A stretch of 64,000 nucleotides of DNA. Origin: Planctomycetota bacterium. GTDB lineage: Bacteria; Planctomycetota; UBA1135; UBA2386. Both the position numbers and the translations under genes were made by a program. Where the stretch lies: assembly GCA_947444055.1 (NCBI GenBank), contig CANEYR010000015.1, positions 1 through 64,000 on the forward strand, given 5' to 3'. The notes under the pieces are model-generated. The model did no database searches. It saw nothing but the letters and a program-made list of their open reading frames with translations, and was not told the origin of the DNA. Positions 42,402 to 51,205 of this stretch are shown here, one piece after another (the first letter of the stretch is position 1; each line of letters opens with the position of its first letter).

Positions 42402-42722
42402 TCACTTCGCGCTGCGCACTTTGCTGCCGCGCAGCAGCGGCGCCGTCAGTGCTATCAGGCCGCCAACGATCACCAGCACCCACGCGGCGCGATCGGATTC
42501 CTTCAGAGCCTCGTCAGGCACGGTCCCCATCGCCAGCGCCATTTGGGTCTCGCCGCCCTGGAACGTGAAGGTCGCTTCCCCGATCGCGCGCCACAGAAAG
42601 AAGGTGCCGTCCACTTCCTTCTTCACGTAGCGAGCGAACGCAACCTGACCGTGCAAGGTGAGGCCGGCGCCGAGCAGCAGACCGCCGAGCAACGCGAAGA
42701 ACCATCGGGCAAACGCGAGCAT
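42402..42722 (-). CDS. Small membrane protein with two transmembrane helices
   Basis: About 106 aa. Helix 1 is FALLGGLLLGAGLTLHGQVAF near the N-terminus and helix 2 AAWVLVIVGGLIALTAPLL near the C-terminus, with a roughly 50-residue extracytoplasmic loop (YVKKEVDGTFFLWRAIGEAT...). No family is recognised. ATG 42722 or GTG 42728 can start it; both lie inside a perfect 24-nt palindrome. Its stop abuts the VWA gene's stop. Confidence 0.6.
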   Translation of the reverse strand: MLAFARWFFALLGGLLLGAGLTLHGQVAFARYVKKEVDGTFFLWRAIGEATFTFQGGETQMALAMGTVPDEALKESDRAAWVLVIVGGLIALTAPLLRGSKVRSAK

Positions 42723-42736
42723 GTGCACATGCTCGC
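42713..42736. repeat. Perfect 24-nt palindrome over the start of the small membrane protein gene
   Basis: CGCGAGCATGTG followed by its own reverse complement, centred between 42724 and 42725. It includes both candidate start codons of the 106-aa gene and lies 40 nt after the stop of the VIT-VWA gene. It could be an operator or an RNA hairpin coupling the two genes. Confidence 0.75.
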
Positions 42737-42776
42737 GCGCGGCCCGGCTGCGCGCGAGAGGGCTCGCGCGAAGCCT

Positions 42777-45086
42777 TCACTTCTTGCCGTCGATCGGCGG
42801 CTGTTCGGTCTTGGTCGGCGCCGCGGCGGGAGCCACGTGCACGATGCGAGCGCCGTCGCGGAAGACGATGCGGTCGCCGAGCGCCAGCACGTCCCGCAGC
42901 TGCGGCCGCGTGCGCAACAACTCGAAGTAGGCAGCGGAGAACGCTTCGACGGCGACCGCATTGGTCGGCCAATCGGCCGGCAGACCTTGTTCGACCAGCG
43001 TGTCGCCAGCCGGAACGAACACCCGCCCGCCCGCGCGTCGCAGCAGCCCCTTGTCCCTGTCGGACTGCGCATCCTTGCCAGCCTTGGCGACCTCGCCGCC
43101 GCGGCGCAAACCACCCAAGAAGAACTCGTCGCTGGCGGCCTCCAAGCTCTCCTCAACAGCCGCGCTGCCGCTGCGATTCTTGCCGAGATCACTGAGGCCT
43201 CGGCCACTGCCCGTCGCCGGCCCACTGGGGGCATTCGAACCACCACCGGTCGGTGCAGGCGAACTCTTGCCCTCACGGCTTGGCATACCACTACCTGGCC
43301 CCCCGCCACCCGCCAACCGCGCGCCCTCTTCGACGATCAGCTGCGAGGTGTACGGAGTGACGATGCCGTAGCGCGTCGCCAAGCGTTTCACTTCCTCGAT
43401 CAGCTCCTGCTTCTGGCCGTTGCGACGGATTGCGTCGAGCAGCGTCGCCACATGCTGACGCGCCCACAGCGTCTGCACGAACGCATGCTGCTCACTCGCC
43501 TGCGGGAACTCGACCTCGAACGGGAACTCGCGCTCGACGCCGTTCTGCTTGCCGCGAACGCGCACGACGCGCTTGCCGCCATCGCGATAGCGTCCGACCA
43601 CCTGCATCATCTCGCCGCAGAACAGGTCGCGCGTGCGCGTCGGATGCACGTCGAACGAGTCGAGTCCATCGCACCGCACTTCCACGTCCGTCAGCGCTGG
43701 CTGCGCGATCTTCTGGCACAAGGCGTCGACCTTGACCTCGATCTTCTCCTTGTTGCGCACGAAGTCGCGCGCACCGCGGTGTTGCTGCACCAGGTCGTCG
43801 AGCAAGCGCACATCAATTTCGTCACCGACGCCGAGGGCGAACACGCGCGTCGCTCGCACGTCGAGTTGCTTGGTCAGATCGAGAATCTGCTGCGGCGCGG
43901 TCAGACCCACCGTCGGTTGGCCATCGGTGACAAACACGATCTGCGGCAGCAGGACCGCGCCGTCGTCTGCCGGCCACAACACTTCGAGCGCTTGCTGCAG
44001 CGCCCCGGCGATGTTGGTGCCGCCCATCGCTTGCAGTCGATCGACGCGCTGCAGCGCCGCCGCGACGTTCTCGCCACTGGCGGCCACCGGCTTGTCGAAG
44101 AACGTCTGCACCGCGGAAGCGAACGTCACCACCTGAAACACGTCGTGCGGTCGCAAGCTGCGCAGGAACGTGCGCAACGCCGCCTTCGCCTGCTCGATCT
44201 TGTCGCCGGCCATCGATCCAGAGGTGTCGACGACGAACTGCACGAACCGGCGCGGCAGCACTTTGTCGGCCGCTAACGCGCGCGGCGGCGACACCAGCAT
44301 CGTGAAGTAGCCGGGTTCACCGAGTGGTCGGTACGCCAGCAAGTGCAAGCCGAACTCTTGCTCGCTGAGTCCGTAGAGCACGCGCAAGTCTTCGAACTGC
44401 GCGACGCTGCCTTCCAAGCTAACCGTCGCTTCGTGCTCGCCGATGCGGCGGATCTCGGCGTTGGCATGCGGCGTGACCACGGTGCTGATGGTCGTCTGCG
44501 ACTTGATGCGCACACTCAGGCCGACCGGACCAGCCGTGGCGTCGCCGAGACTGGCGGCGCGCAGCGGCCACACCCACTCGAACATGCCGCCCGTTGGCTC
44601 GATCACTTGGCGCAGGCGCACGGTCACACTGACTTCGCCATTGGCCGGGATCGGGTAGATGCGCGCTCGCAGCATGCCTTCCCCGGCGTACTCGAGCAGG
44701 CCCGGATCGCGCCGCTGACGCACAATCGCTTCGTAGACCGATCGTGCCTGGCCAGCGTCGAGCACTTCGCCTTTCACCTCCTTGCCACCCACCGTCATCG
44801 TGAACCCATCCGCGATGGCGCCAGCGGGCAGTGGCAAGAACCAAGTGCCCTCGGCATCGCGGCCGCCGTCATTGCGAAAGACCTGATCGATGGTGGTGGT
44901 CGCGACCCCATCGACGATCTCGGCATGCACCCCGGTGCGCACGATGTGCACGATCCCTGGGCGGCGCGGCCCTTGCGGACCGAACTGCGGGCCGGATCCG
45001 GGCCCCGGTTCGGGGCCGATCAACAGGCCCTGTGCAAGCAATGGAACGGAGAGAACGAACGGCAATAGGCAAAGGCAACGCATCAT
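42777..45086 (-). CDS. Exported VIT and von Willebrand factor A domain protein
   Basis: A 769-aa protein with signal peptide RCLCLLPFVLSVPLLAQG. The VIT domain spans about residues 45-175 (VHAEIVDGVATTTIDQVFRN, EGTWFLPLPAGAIADGFTMT, GEVLDAGQARSVYEAIVRQR, MLRARIYPIPANGEVSVTVR). The VWA domain follows (RFVQFVVDTSGSMAGDKIEQ with MIDAS DTSGS, GGTNIAGALQQAL, IVFVTDGQPTVG). The C-terminal third holds a Gly/Pro/Ser-rich linker and VEEGARLAGGG. Bacterial VIT-VWA proteins resemble inter-alpha-trypsin inhibitor heavy chains; the function is unknown. GAGG stands 7 nt before ATG 45086. Confidence 0.88.
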   Translation of the reverse strand: MMRCLCLLPFVLSVPLLAQGLLIGPEPGPGSGPQFGPQGPRRPGIVHIVRTGVHAEIVDGVATTTIDQVFRNDGGRDAEGTWFLPLPAGAIADGFTMTVGGKEVKGEVLDAGQARSVYEAIVRQRRDPGLLEYAGEGMLRARIYPIPANGEVSVTVRLRQVIEPTGGMFEWVWPLRAASLGDATAGPVGLSVRIKSQTTISTVVTPHANAEIRRIGEHEATVSLEGSVAQFEDLRVLYGLSEQEFGLHLLAYRPLGEPGYFTMLVSPPRALAADKVLPRRFVQFVVDTSGSMAGDKIEQAKAALRTFLRSLRPHDVFQVVTFASAVQTFFDKPVAASGENVAAALQRVDRLQAMGGTNIAGALQQALEVLWPADDGAVLLPQIVFVTDGQPTVGLTAPQQILDLTKQLDVRATRVFALGVGDEIDVRLLDDLVQQHRGARDFVRNKEKIEVKVDALCQKIAQPALTDVEVRCDGLDSFDVHPTRTRDLFCGEMMQVVGRYRDGGKRVVRVRGKQNGVEREFPFEVEFPQASEQHAFVQTLWARQHVATLLDAIRRNGQKQELIEEVKRLATRYGIVTPYTSQLIVEEGARLAGGGGPGSGMPSREGKSSPAPTGGGSNAPSGPATGSGRGLSDLGKNRSGSAAVEESLEAASDEFFLGGLRRGGEVAKAGKDAQSDRDKGLLRRAGGRVFVPAGDTLVEQGLPADWPTNAVAVEAFSAAYFELLRTRPQLRDVLALGDRIVFRDGARIVHVAPAAAPTKTEQPPIDGKK

Positions 45087-45174
45087 GTCAGACCTCAAGT
45101 CGCGGCCTGACGCGAACGACCGCGCTGCAGTTCCCAAACGTTGCGCAGCGAGACTGAAAGCTTGCGCGACGGAG

Positions 45175-45897
45175 CTACTGCAGCGGCAGCTTGCAGCCGG
45201 TCGCATCGAAGATCACTTCGAAGCGCGGCGCCAAACGACGCACGAGATCCTGCGGTGTCTTGATTTGATCCGCGGTGACGCGAGCGGTGACTTCACGCGG
45301 CCCCGTCTTCTCCATGTTGGCGGTCCAAACCAGCACGTCGCCTGGCACTTGGAAGCGCACGATCAGATCCAAGCCCGTCAGCTCGGTCTGCTTCTTGCGA
45401 AAGAACGCCTCGGCCACGGCATCGTTCTCGGTCTGCATCGCGTCAGCCTTGGCCCGCGCCTCCGTCCACGCCGCCTTGCCTTGCGGATACAGCGTCAGCT
45501 TCGCCGTGCCTGGCTTCGGCCCTGCCGCCAAGACCCATTCGGCGCGACTGCCCGCCAGGGGGCTCTTCTGCAGGGCGGCGAACGTGGGGAACGTCGCCGC
45601 GATGTCGACCGTTCGCCGACCCGCCTTCCGATCGGTTTGATGCGAGGCCAGCACGAGCCCCGCCTCGGCAAGTTCGGCCGCCACCTGCTCCTTCTCGAAC
45701 ACCGCCCGGGTCTGCGTCGTCGCCGCCGCCGCCGCCGAGCTGGCGCGTTCGACATCGGCCAACGTCGCCTCGCGAATGGCCAGACGCACCGTCTGCTGGC
45801 CACTGCCATCCGCCGCCAAGTTGACTGTCTGCTCCATCTCAAGGCAGCCGCCGAGGGTGGTCGCCAACAGCAGGGACAGCACAGCTAAGGCTCGCAT
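45175..45897 (-). CDS. Lipoprotein of unknown function
   Basis: A 240-aa protein with a lipoprotein signal (LAVLSLLLATTLGGC, cysteine at residue 18) and an EMEQTVNLAADGSGQQTVRL strand pair right after it. A long charged helix follows at about residues 50-75, then REVTARVTADQIKTPQDLVR near the C-terminus. The opening '...C.e.e.t..l..dGsg' strand pattern is like small LppM-like lipoproteins, but assignment is open. It lies 88 nt upstream of the VIT-VWA gene on the same strand. Confidence 0.7.
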   Translation of the reverse strand: MRALAVLSLLLATTLGGCLEMEQTVNLAADGSGQQTVRLAIREATLADVERASSAAAAATTQTRAVFEKEQVAAELAEAGLVLASHQTDRKAGRRTVDIAATFPTFAALQKSPLAGSRAEWVLAAGPKPGTAKLTLYPQGKAAWTEARAKADAMQTENDAVAEAFFRKKQTELTGLDLIVRFQVPGDVLVWTANMEKTGPREVTARVTADQIKTPQDLVRRLAPRFEVIFDATGCKLPLQ

Positions 45898-45991
45898 GCC
45901 CGGCTGATCGACCGTTGCCATGGCAATTCTGGAGTTACTGGCACGGCTGACCGCGCAACCATCGGCCAAGGCGCGGCTATCATCCTCGCCC

Positions 45992-46747
45992 ATGCTCGCC
46001 GTCCTGTTCTCGCTCGTTGTCGCTTGGCAAGAACCAGCTCCCGAGGCCAAACCGGTCGACCAACAGCCGAAGACGCCACTGCAAGCAGCACCGCCGCTCG
46101 AAGAGTGGGACGACAAGACCGCCAAGGCCGCGATCGACGAGTGGAGCAAAGTGCAAAAGGGCACGCCGAACATGTTGCAGAAGAGCCGAGCGCTCGACTT
46201 GTTGGCGGCCGGCTCAAACAAGCTGTTGGTCAAGCCGCTCGCAACCACCGTCGAAACCGAGAAGCTGCTCGTCGTGCGCAAGCGCGCCGCCGAGTTGCTA
46301 GCCAAGCAGCCGCCACTCGAAGCCAACGCCGCGATCCGCAAGCTGCTGAAGAGTGCACGCGTCGGTTCGTACACGACGGTGATGGGGGAACTGATCCGCG
46401 GCCTCGCTCGCTGCGGCTACGACAGTTCGCAGTGGGCTGACATTGACGACCTCTTCGAACGCGAGTACCAGCTCGAACGCGTGCCTCTCCAAGAAGCGAT
46501 CCTGGACTTGGTGATCGCCCACAAGGAAGCGCAGGCGCTGCCGATGCTGGTGCGCAACCTCGATGAACCGGCGCCGGAGAACGTCGATGCCGGTGAAAAC
46601 CCTCCCGCGGCGTATTGGGAGGCTCGTTGGAAGTCGTGGAACGTGTGGCGGGGCAAGGTGAAGGACGCCCTGTTTGCGGTGACGGGGCAACGCTTTAGCA
46701 CCGCAGCCGAAGTGAAAGCGTGGCTGAAGAAGAACCAGACCAAGTGA
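45992..46747 (+). CDS. Exported helical (HEAT-like) protein
   Basis: A 251-aa protein with signal peptide MLAVLFSLVVAW and a Pro/Gln-rich start (QEPAPEAKPVDQQPKTPLQ). It then holds helical repeats: LLVVRKRAAELLAKQPPLEA, AAIRKLLKSARVGSYTTVMG, LVIAHKEAQALPMLVRNL. The last 40 residues (FAVTGQRFSTAAEVKAWLKK) form a small conserved tail that recurs in planctomycete HEAT proteins. It overlaps the nucleotidyltransferase gene by four bases (GTGA). ATG 45992 begins the signal peptide. Confidence 0.65.
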   Translation: MLAVLFSLVVAWQEPAPEAKPVDQQPKTPLQAAPPLEEWDDKTAKAAIDEWSKVQKGTPNMLQKSRALDLLAAGSNKLLVKPLATTVETEKLLVVRKRAAELLAKQPPLEANAAIRKLLKSARVGSYTTVMGELIRGLARCGYDSSQWADIDDLFEREYQLERVPLQEAILDLVIAHKEAQALPMLVRNLDEPAPENVDAGENPPAAYWEARWKSWNVWRGKVKDALFAVTGQRFSTAAEVKAWLKKNQTK

Positions 46748-48093
46748 GCGCCACGTCGACCACCGAGCCGTTCGAAGCGCTCGGGTTTCTGCGCCAACAC
46801 GCAGGCTGGCTGCTCGAACCATCCCTCGTCACCTGCCTCGTTGGCTCGCAAGCGCTGGCGCACGTCTGCCGCGCCAGCGGCGAGATGGGGCCACAACCGA
46901 TCGACATCGACCTCGCCTGGTCGCTTCCTGTCGACGCGGGCGCTTCGCTGCTGCAGCAACACGGCGTGCACGTTCCCGTGACGGTCGGCAACCTCGGTCG
47001 CGGCACGTTGGCAATGAAGGTCAGTGGTCGACGCGTCGAGATCACCACGTTTCGCGCCGACAACACACAGGCCCTGGCCAGTGCGCGCATCGTGGCCGAC
47101 CTCGCGGAACGGGACATGACAATCGGTGCGATCGCGGTCGAACTCGCCACCGGCCGCAGCCATGACCCACACTCTGGCCTCGCCCACTGGCGCGCGCGCC
47201 GCATCGTGCCGGTCGGCGATCCTGCGCAGCGTGTGCAGGAGCATCCGATCCGCTGGTTGCGTTACTACCGCAAGGCGCACGAACTCGGCTTCCAACTCGA
47301 ACGCAGCGTGCGCTCGCTCGCGTTGCCGCCGTCACTGTTGGCAAGCCTGCCGCGCGAGGCCGTGGCGCTCGAGTTGCGTGCGATGCTGACGAAGTGCTCG
47401 TCGCCAGGTCGCTGCCTCATGGACCTGCACGAGGACGGCGTGCTGGAGTCGTTGGCGCCCGAGTTGTCGCGGCAATTCGATGGCCGCCCCGCGGGCCCAC
47501 AGCGTTGGCATCCCGAAGTGTCGCAGGCGCTGCATCTCATCATGGCGCTCGAGTGGGCTGCCGCGAACACGCACGATCTCGACGAACGCGACCGCCTCGC
47601 CGTGTTGCTCGCGGTGCTGTGCCACGACCTCGGCAAGGGCTACACGCCAGCCGATCAGATGCCGCAGCACAAAGGGCACGAACGCGACGGCATGCCCCAC
47701 GTCGAGGCACTGCTCGATCGCTGGCCAGGACTCGCCGACCAGCGCGCGCGCACTCTGGCTCTGCATGTGTGTGCGCTGCACCTTGAAGTGAGGCACTTCG
47801 CAGACCTGCGCGCCGGCACTCTCGCCGAGCTCTACGAGCGCTGGTTTCGCGGCAAGGACTATCCGGTGGACCTGTTCGCACGCGCGGTCGCGGCGGACTC
47901 GGCGGGGCGACTTGGCCACGAAGCGGATGGTCCGGTCGTGCGCGCGCAAGTGCGACGCGACCTGGAGTGGCTGCGCGAACACGCCGCGCGCGTCGATGCG
48001 ACGAGCCTGCGCGAACGCTTCCCCGAACTGGAACGGTTCCGCGCCGCACTGCACGAAGCCCGCGCCCATGCACTCGCGGCCGCTAGACGTTGA
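46744..48093 (+). CDS. CCA-adding-type tRNA nucleotidyltransferase with HD domain
   Basis: A 449-aa protein starting at GTG 46744, which overlaps the upstream stop. The head domain has CLVGSQALAHV in place of the usual GGxVRDxLLG, then PIDIDLAW with the two metal-binding aspartates (D54, D56), VEITTFRAD and the neck helix HPIRWLRYYRKAHELGFQLE. The C-terminal half carries an HD motif (LAVLLAVLCHDLGKGYTPAD, HKGHERDGM). Family members add CCA to tRNA or poly(A) tails. The altered glycine motif makes the exact specificity uncertain. It is adjacent to and exactly convergent with the next gene (TGATCA shared by both stops). Confidence 0.75.
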   Translation: MSATSTTEPFEALGFLRQHAGWLLEPSLVTCLVGSQALAHVCRASGEMGPQPIDIDLAWSLPVDAGASLLQQHGVHVPVTVGNLGRGTLAMKVSGRRVEITTFRADNTQALASARIVADLAERDMTIGAIAVELATGRSHDPHSGLAHWRARRIVPVGDPAQRVQEHPIRWLRYYRKAHELGFQLERSVRSLALPPSLLASLPREAVALELRAMLTKCSSPGRCLMDLHEDGVLESLAPELSRQFDGRPAGPQRWHPEVSQALHLIMALEWAAANTHDLDERDRLAVLLAVLCHDLGKGYTPADQMPQHKGHERDGMPHVEALLDRWPGLADQRARTLALHVCALHLEVRHFADLRAGTLAELYERWFRGKDYPVDLFARAVAADSAGRLGHEADGPVVRAQVRRDLEWLREHAARVDATSLRERFPELERFRAALHEARAHALAAARR

Positions 48094-51075
48094 TCAGTTG
48101 GGTGGCAGTTGCAGATCGGCGGTCGCGATCTCGCCGGACTTGACGTCGACGGCGACGGCGGGCGAATACGTGCTTGTCTCCTGACCAAGGGACTGCGCGC
48201 GCACTTCGTAGCGACCCGCCGCGAGGCCGCTGAGGCGGAAGCTGCCACCTTGCGCCATCTCCGGTTCGCCCCACGACTCCGTGCCAACCAAGCGACTCTG
48301 CACCAACGCCATGCGCGCAGCCTTGCCATCGGCGGCCAACACCTTGCCGCGAATCTGCCCAGCCGCCGCCAACTCAACGCGTCCACAATCGGTGAGCTGC
48401 CGCTCCACCACACTCTTGCCCTTCAGTTCGACCGGGGCATGCCGCTTGTGCTTGATGCGCACCGTGTAGTCACCAACCGGCACGTCCTCGATCTCCGCGA
48501 TGCCATCTTCATCGGTGAGCGCGCGCTGCGCACCGACCGTCATCGTCGTCGACTCGGCACCATCCTCCCCGTCGTTGGTAGTCATCATCGAGACCATCAT
48601 CACGCGCCGTTCGCGTGGTCGCGCCGGTGCTCCGGCCGTCGGCTCCGCGTCGGCGCGCACCAGTTCGACTTCGGCCTTCTCGATGCCGTCGTTGCTGCCC
48701 GCGGCCACGACCTGCACACGCACCTTGCCGGTGCGCAGCACCAAGTCGTGTCGAAGCTCCGGCGTATTGGCCGGCACTTCGACCTGCGCCCGCGCCTTCA
48801 CGACTTGCGTGGGCTTGCCGTAGCGCAGCTCATACTGGCCCGCCTCGACGTCCTCGAACGCGAACGCGCCATCGGCAGCCGCAGTCGCCGAGCGCCCGCC
48901 AAAGCCCGGCAACTCCAGGTCGCTGTCTGCCGCGCTCGCGAGCTGGATCACGCAACCGAGCGCTGGACCATCCGCACCCGTGACCACGCCATGCAGTTTC
49001 GTGAGCACGGGTCGCCGCAATTCCACGCGCGTCGTTTCCCCAGCAACCACCACGAACTGCTGCGCCGAGGACGCAATGGTGTCCTGGCCATCGCCGAGGA
49101 AGACCATGGCCCCACCAAAGCTGCCACCGCTCCGGGGCCGCGTCAGTGTTGCCGTGTAGTTGCCTGGTGCGAGCGGGCCGACGCGCGCAAGCCCTTGCTC
49201 TCCGGACTTGGCGATCTGCGACTTGTCGTTGTCGCGCTCGCGCACTTGCACCTCGATGCCAGACAATCCAGCGCCATCCATGCCGAGCACGACGATCTCC
49301 GCGTGACCCGGCTTGCGCAGCGTCAGCGCTGCCTCGACCGAGCCGACCTTCGGTGTCGTCACCATGACCGCACTGGCCGGTGCGAAGTTTTCGTGCTTGG
49401 CCGTGAACGCGAGTTGGGCAGCGGGCAGCCCATGGATCTTGGCAACACCTTCGGCGTCGGTCTTGGCGGTGCCCAATGGCCCGTTGCCACCGATGACCAT
49501 GCCACCACCGTGATCCTCGGCCTGCACTGTTCGCGCGCGGAAGGTCCCGCCAGGGCCGTTTGTCGCCTGCGGTTCCGATGCACGGTCGGCCTGCACGTCG
49601 GCGCCAGCCACCGGCTTGCCCGCTTCGTCGACCACCTTGACGACGGCGGTCGCGCCGAGGTCTGCGATCAGTCGCACGCCCTTCGTCACCTGGGCCGGCA
49701 GCACGTTGATGGTGGCCGAACGCGCTGGGCGATGCGTCTTGCCACTCGCAACGATCGTCGCTGCACCAGGCCGCACCGACGCGAGTCGGAAGCTGCCGTC
49801 CGCGGCCGTGACCGCTGATTCCCGTCCACCCGGACCAGGCAGGTCCATGCTCTCCAACATCAACATGCCTTCGCCCTGTGCACCCGTTGCCTCCGAGCGA
49901 ACCCGGCTGCCGGCGATTGGCGCGCCATCCGCCGCTTGCAGCACGCCTTCGACGATGCCCAAGCGCTCGACGCGCAACAGCAGGTTGCCGGTGCCGACCT
50001 GCACATCGGACTGCGTCACCGCTGAGTGGCCAGGGCCAAACGCTCGCACCGACGTGAACTCATCCGACAGACCGGCGAGTGTGAAGTAGCCGTTCGCATC
50101 CGTTGTGGTCGCTTCGTCGGCGGTGAACCGCTCGATGTCGATGGCGCCGCTGGCCTCCTTCCGCTTGCTGCCAACCTTCATGGCCGCCACTCCCATGCCA
50201 CGATCGTCGACGACTTGACCCGCGATCGCATTGCCCGCGCGCACCACCAGCACGACATCCATGCGTTGCTCTTCGGCTTCGAGCGTCAGCGCTTCGACGG
50301 TCGGCAAGAACTTGCCAGACGCCGTGCGCAACGACCACTTGCCCGGACGCAGCTTGCCAACCGTGAACGCACCATCGGCCTTCGACACCGACGCACTGCT
50401 CGCGCCAAAACCACCAAAGCCCAGCGACCCCAGCGTCACCGCCACTTTGACGCCAGCGACTGGCTGGCCGCGCTCGTCCTTCACCACACCCTGCACCGTC
50501 CCGGCCCGGAGCACCGTGATGTCGCCAAGGTCTTGATCAACTTTCTTATCCTCGACTGTCGGCTCGTTCTTGGCGAACACCAGGTCGTCGGATTGCAGCT
50601 CCAGCGAGGCCGCGTGACCGGCCGCCAGCGGAATGGCGAACGTGCCATCGCTGCGCGTCGTCCAGGTCGGTTGATCCTCGCGCGCACGGTCGGGCAGCGG
50701 TCGCGGCGGCAGTTCGACAATGGTGGTGCCATCGGGCGCGGTCCAACTCCGCATCGCCAACACGACGGCAGGCCGCGGCGTGCCTTTGGCATCCACGAGA
50801 CGGCCGCGCAAGGTGATGACGGCAGCCACAGTCTTGCGGTCGTCGGCCACTGGCACCGCCGTGCGGTCGCTGGTGCCTGCGCCCGCGGCCGGTGTCGGGG
50901 GCGGGGTCAACGGCAAGGCGGCGTTCAGCAGGTCGGCCTTGCTCGGGGCGGCAGGGGCTCCCGCGGTGTGGGCCACGGGCGCCATCGGCGTCGGTTCGAC
51001 GTCGCCGCGCCAGAAGAAGTAACCGGCGGTCGCGACCAGCGCGACGAGAGGGACCACGAGGACTTTGGCGTTCAT
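48094..51075 (-). CDS. Membrane-anchored protein with multiple carboxypeptidase-regulatory-like domains
   Basis: A 993-aa protein with one N-terminal transmembrane anchor (VLVVPLVALVATAGYFFW). The rest is a string of about nine beta-sandwich (CarboxypepD_reg) modules with the repeated pattern G.V.d..G.Pv.ga.V.......t..dG.f.l..l.pG.y.l. Examples are VQGVVKDERGQPVAGVKVAV, AIAGQVVDDRGMGVAAMKVG, LSGIEVQVRERDNDKS and LHGVVTGADGPALGCVIQLA. Such proteins form rod-like cell-surface extensions. Spacing and direction suggest a single-gene unit; it is divergent from aminopeptidase P. Confidence 0.85.
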   Translation of the reverse strand: MNAKVLVVPLVALVATAGYFFWRGDVEPTPMAPVAHTAGAPAAPSKADLLNAALPLTPPPTPAAGAGTSDRTAVPVADDRKTVAAVITLRGRLVDAKGTPRPAVVLAMRSWTAPDGTTIVELPPRPLPDRAREDQPTWTTRSDGTFAIPLAAGHAASLELQSDDLVFAKNEPTVEDKKVDQDLGDITVLRAGTVQGVVKDERGQPVAGVKVAVTLGSLGFGGFGASSASVSKADGAFTVGKLRPGKWSLRTASGKFLPTVEALTLEAEEQRMDVVLVVRAGNAIAGQVVDDRGMGVAAMKVGSKRKEASGAIDIERFTADEATTTDANGYFTLAGLSDEFTSVRAFGPGHSAVTQSDVQVGTGNLLLRVERLGIVEGVLQAADGAPIAGSRVRSEATGAQGEGMLMLESMDLPGPGGRESAVTAADGSFRLASVRPGAATIVASGKTHRPARSATINVLPAQVTKGVRLIADLGATAVVKVVDEAGKPVAGADVQADRASEPQATNGPGGTFRARTVQAEDHGGGMVIGGNGPLGTAKTDAEGVAKIHGLPAAQLAFTAKHENFAPASAVMVTTPKVGSVEAALTLRKPGHAEIVVLGMDGAGLSGIEVQVRERDNDKSQIAKSGEQGLARVGPLAPGNYTATLTRPRSGGSFGGAMVFLGDGQDTIASSAQQFVVVAGETTRVELRRPVLTKLHGVVTGADGPALGCVIQLASAADSDLELPGFGGRSATAAADGAFAFEDVEAGQYELRYGKPTQVVKARAQVEVPANTPELRHDLVLRTGKVRVQVVAAGSNDGIEKAEVELVRADAEPTAGAPARPRERRVMMVSMMTTNDGEDGAESTTMTVGAQRALTDEDGIAEIEDVPVGDYTVRIKHKRHAPVELKGKSVVERQLTDCGRVELAAAGQIRGKVLAADGKAARMALVQSRLVGTESWGEPEMAQGGSFRLSGLAAGRYEVRAQSLGQETSTYSPAVAVDVKSGEIATADLQLPPN

Positions 51076-51205
51076 GGGCGACGACGGCGTGACGGGCCAC
51101 GACGAGACGCCGCGGACGGAAACTCCCAGTGCAACCAAGGTATCGCGCCACGTTCGCACCTCCACTCATGCACCGGCTCCACCCATTCTCTACTCTCGCG
51201 CAGCC

